A stretch of 7,336 bases of DNA, taken from NCBI GenBank assembly GCA_036661515.1, contig JAVWYO010000101.1:1-7336 (forward strand), written 5' to 3'. Positions 5,840-7,336 of this stretch are shown here, piece after piece. Source of the DNA: HGM05232 sp036661515 (GTDB taxonomy: Bacteria > Bacteroidota > Bacteroidia > Bacteroidales > Muribaculaceae). The position numbers and the translations under genes are program-made. Each line of letters opens with the position of its first letter. The first letter of the stretch is position 1. The notes under the pieces were generated by a model. The model was not told where the DNA came from. It saw only the letters and a program-made list of their open reading frames with translations, and did no database searches.

Positions 5840-7219
5840 ATGAAAAAGACGTTTAATTTACTTCTACTTTGTGTAGTACTTTCATGGGGAATGATTTCCT
5901 GTAACGACAATACGACAGGCTCTTCAATTTCTCAATCAATAATCGAGATAGTAATGGACTCTACGTTCACAGTCTCAGGTACCTCGATAGAAAATAATAA
6001 GATTGAATCACGAACGCTAACCCAATTGTTGGGAATTATTAATGCGGAAGGATTTGGCGAGTTACACTCCGATATTGTAACGCAATTTATGCCAGCCTTT
6101 AATCTTGATACAGTGGGAGTGACAGCAGCCAGTGTCGATTCAATGAAGCTGGTATTTACAATTCCAAAGGGAGGCTTTACTGGAGACTCTATCGTTCCAA
6201 TGCGCCTAAATGTGTATCAACTTACCAAGCAACTACCGAGCAAAATAACCAGCGAATTTGATCCAGCAGGTTATTATAATAAGAATAATGTATTTGCATC
6301 AACAGTGTATTCAGCGTCGGCAATAGGCCTTAAAGATTCATTGCTCAATTTGAAGGACAGAGAAGTAAAGATTACCATACCTAAGGAATTTGGTGTAGCT
6401 CTGTTTAATCAGTATAAAACTCACCCAGAGACATTTGCAACACCACAAGCATTTGCTAAATACTTTCCTGGAGTATATGTTACAACATCTTATGGTAGCG
6501 GACGTGTTATGAACATAGGCAATACGGTAATGAATATGTATTATCGCAAAACTGTGAAAATGACAGATAAGGATAAGGACACAACATATTTAAGGACTGG
6601 TAAATATCTTGCTGTAACGCCAGAAGTGATTACTAATAATAACATTAAACTAAATGTTTCGAGTTCCGTTAAGCAACTTGTGGCTCAAAAAGAAGCTATA
6701 ATTCAAGCTCCAGCAGGATATGATGTGACAATGAAATTTCCTGTTCAAGATATTATAAATAAATTTAATCTTGAAGCAAATAATATTGCAATAGTGAATA
6801 ATCTATATTTTGAAGTGCCAGCATCATTAATTACTAATAAATATGGGATTAAGCCACCACAATATCTGTTGCTTGTAAAGAGTAATGAGAAAGATGAATT
6901 TTTTGCAAAGAATAAAATAACCGATAATAAGTCATCTTTTTACGCTATATATAACGCTTCAAAGAAAGCGTATATATTCTCTGATATGAAGAGCTACATG
7001 GTGGATATTATTAAAAACAAGAAAGGTATTGCTACCGAAGATGATATAAATCTAACCCTTACGCCAGTAACGATTACTACGGAAAAGCAGTCGGCTTCAA
7101 GTTCGGTTGAAACTATTACGAGTATTGTACCATATATCTCGGCGCCAACAATTGTTAAATTAGATTTTGCTAAAGCAAAAATAAGACTCACATATAGCAA
7201 ACAAGTCCTAAATAATTAG
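5840..7219 (+). CDS. DUF4270 family lipoprotein, function unknown
   Basis: The 459-residue product begins with a lipoprotein signal: MKK, a hydrophobic core (residues 5-17) and a lipobox-like MISC with Cys21 as the predicted lipidation site, followed by NDN. The mature part is beta-rich and matches DUF4270 as I know it: VDSMKLVF (99-106), RLNVYQLTKQL (122-132), YFPGVYVTTSYGSG (208-221) and TPEVITNNN (260-268). DUF4270 proteins are Bacteroidetes lipoproteins of unknown function. The frame is open back to 5735, overlapping the GT5-like gene, but ATG 5840 gives the signal peptide at the N-terminus, has AAAGGG a few bases upstream, and leaves a clean 28-base gap after the upstream stop. With no promoter in that gap, it is probably co-transcribed with the GT5-like gene. 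The acidic run typical of Bacteroidetes surface-export lipoproteins is not evident after Cys21, so inner-leaflet or outer-surface location cannot be decided. Confidence 0.85.
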   Translation: MKKTFNLLLLCVVLSWGMISCNDNTTGSSISQSIIEIVMDSTFTVSGTSIENNKIESRTLTQLLGIINAEGFGELHSDIVTQFMPAFNLDTVGVTAASVDSMKLVFTIPKGGFTGDSIVPMRLNVYQLTKQLPSKITSEFDPAGYYNKNNVFASTVYSASAIGLKDSLLNLKDREVKITIPKEFGVALFNQYKTHPETFATPQAFAKYFPGVYVTTSYGSGRVMNIGNTVMNMYYRKTVKMTDKDKDTTYLRTGKYLAVTPEVITNNNIKLNVSSSVKQLVAQKEAIIQAPAGYDVTMKFPVQDIINKFNLEANNIAIVNNLYFEVPASLITNKYGIKPPQYLLLVKSNEKDEFFAKNKITDNKSSFYAIYNASKKAYIFSDMKSYMVDIIKNKKGIATEDDINLTLTPVTITTEKQSASSSVETITSIVPYISAPTIVKLDFAKAKIRLTYSKQVLNN

Positions 7220-7227
7220 TACTTTTG
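7220..7227 (+). promoter_or_regulatory. -7 box for tRNA-Thr promoter
   Basis: TACTTTTG matches TAnnTTTG exactly and begins at the base after the DUF4270 stop codon, 31 bases before the tRNA-Thr 5' end. I find no good TTG/TTTG at the -33 distance, which would fall inside the last codons of the DUF4270 gene, so the promoter may be weak or the tRNA may also be read from upstream. Confidence 0.5.
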
Positions 7228-7258
7228 CACCGCGTTTGGTAAAATGCCAGCGCAATAT

Positions 7259-7331
7259 GCCACGATAGCTCAGTTGGTAGAGCATTTCATTCGTAACGAA
7301 AAGGTCGCGGGTTCGAGTCCCATTCGTGGCT
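7259..7331 (+). tRNA. tRNA-Thr (anticodon CGU)
   Basis: A complete 73-base cloverleaf: a perfect 7-bp acceptor stem GCCACGA/TCGTGGC, TA at 8-9, D-stem GCTC/GAGC, anticodon loop TTCGTAA with anticodon CGT at 7292-7294 (reads ACG threonine codons), variable loop AGGTC, T-loop TTCGAGT and discriminator T at 7331. The 3' CCA is not encoded (CAC follows), so it must be added by the CCA-adding enzyme, as is common in Bacteroidetes. Two stems are imperfect: A7289 faces C7297 at the base of the anticodon loop, and C7308 faces A7322 in the T-stem, next to a G7307-T7323 wobble. The acceptor stem and all conserved bases are intact, so I call it a gene, probably functional. Confidence 0.9.
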
Positions 7332-7336
7332 CACAG

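Noticed and set aside
7259..7336. tRNA-Thr as an integration site with a mobile element
   Set aside because: Nothing in the window resembles an integrase, a direct repeat of the tRNA 3' end, or foreign composition. Sequence beyond the right edge is not visible.

Overview
The window looks like ordinary chromosomal core sequence from a member of the Bacteroidetes, most likely order Bacteroidales. Four things point there: promoters of the Bacteroidetes type (a TAnnTTTG box near -7 with a TTG/TTTG element about 19-20 bases upstream) in front of several genes; a DUF4270 lipoprotein, a family known from Bacteroidetes; moderately AT-rich DNA with weak Shine-Dalgarno sequences; and a tRNA without an encoded CCA. 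I cannot place it reliably below order.

Layout. At the left edge is a tRNA-His(GUG) gene on the minus strand, cut by the window start, with a clear promoter at 74-103. Five genes then lie tightly packed on the minus strand, transcribed from about 4712 down to 149: panC, panD, ffh, folD and a CapA-family gene. The gaps are 27, 24, 18 and 6 bases, and I see no terminator or convincing internal promoter between them, so they are read as one operon. It combines the last steps of pantothenate synthesis (PanC, PanD), the signal recognition particle GTPase (Ffh), one-carbon folate metabolism (FolD) and a probable envelope-associated CapA-like protein.

A 308-base AT-rich divergent control region (4697-5004) separates this operon from two plus-strand genes. 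The first encodes a short, single-domain relative of glycogen/starch synthase (GT5 N-terminal domain only, with key catalytic motifs altered). The second, 28 bases downstream, encodes a DUF4270 lipoprotein. A tRNA-Thr(CGU) gene closes the window on the plus strand.

The divergent region carries promoters for both directions and a perfect 12-bp inverted repeat (4781-4792 / 4958-4969). One arm lies just upstream of the -7 box of the GT5-like gene. Two long reading frames are better started internally than at their longest possible start: panC at 4696 and the DUF4270 gene at 5840. The GT5-like gene is best started at ATG 5005.

I found no mobile element, CRISPR array, prophage or defence system, and nothing that amounts to a new system. 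The points most worth a second look are the probably non-catalytic GT5-like protein paired with DUF4270, the inverted repeat in the divergent promoter region, the mispaired stems of tRNA-Thr, and the folD-capA junction, where the two genes share a frame and are separated by one stop codon and two sense codons.
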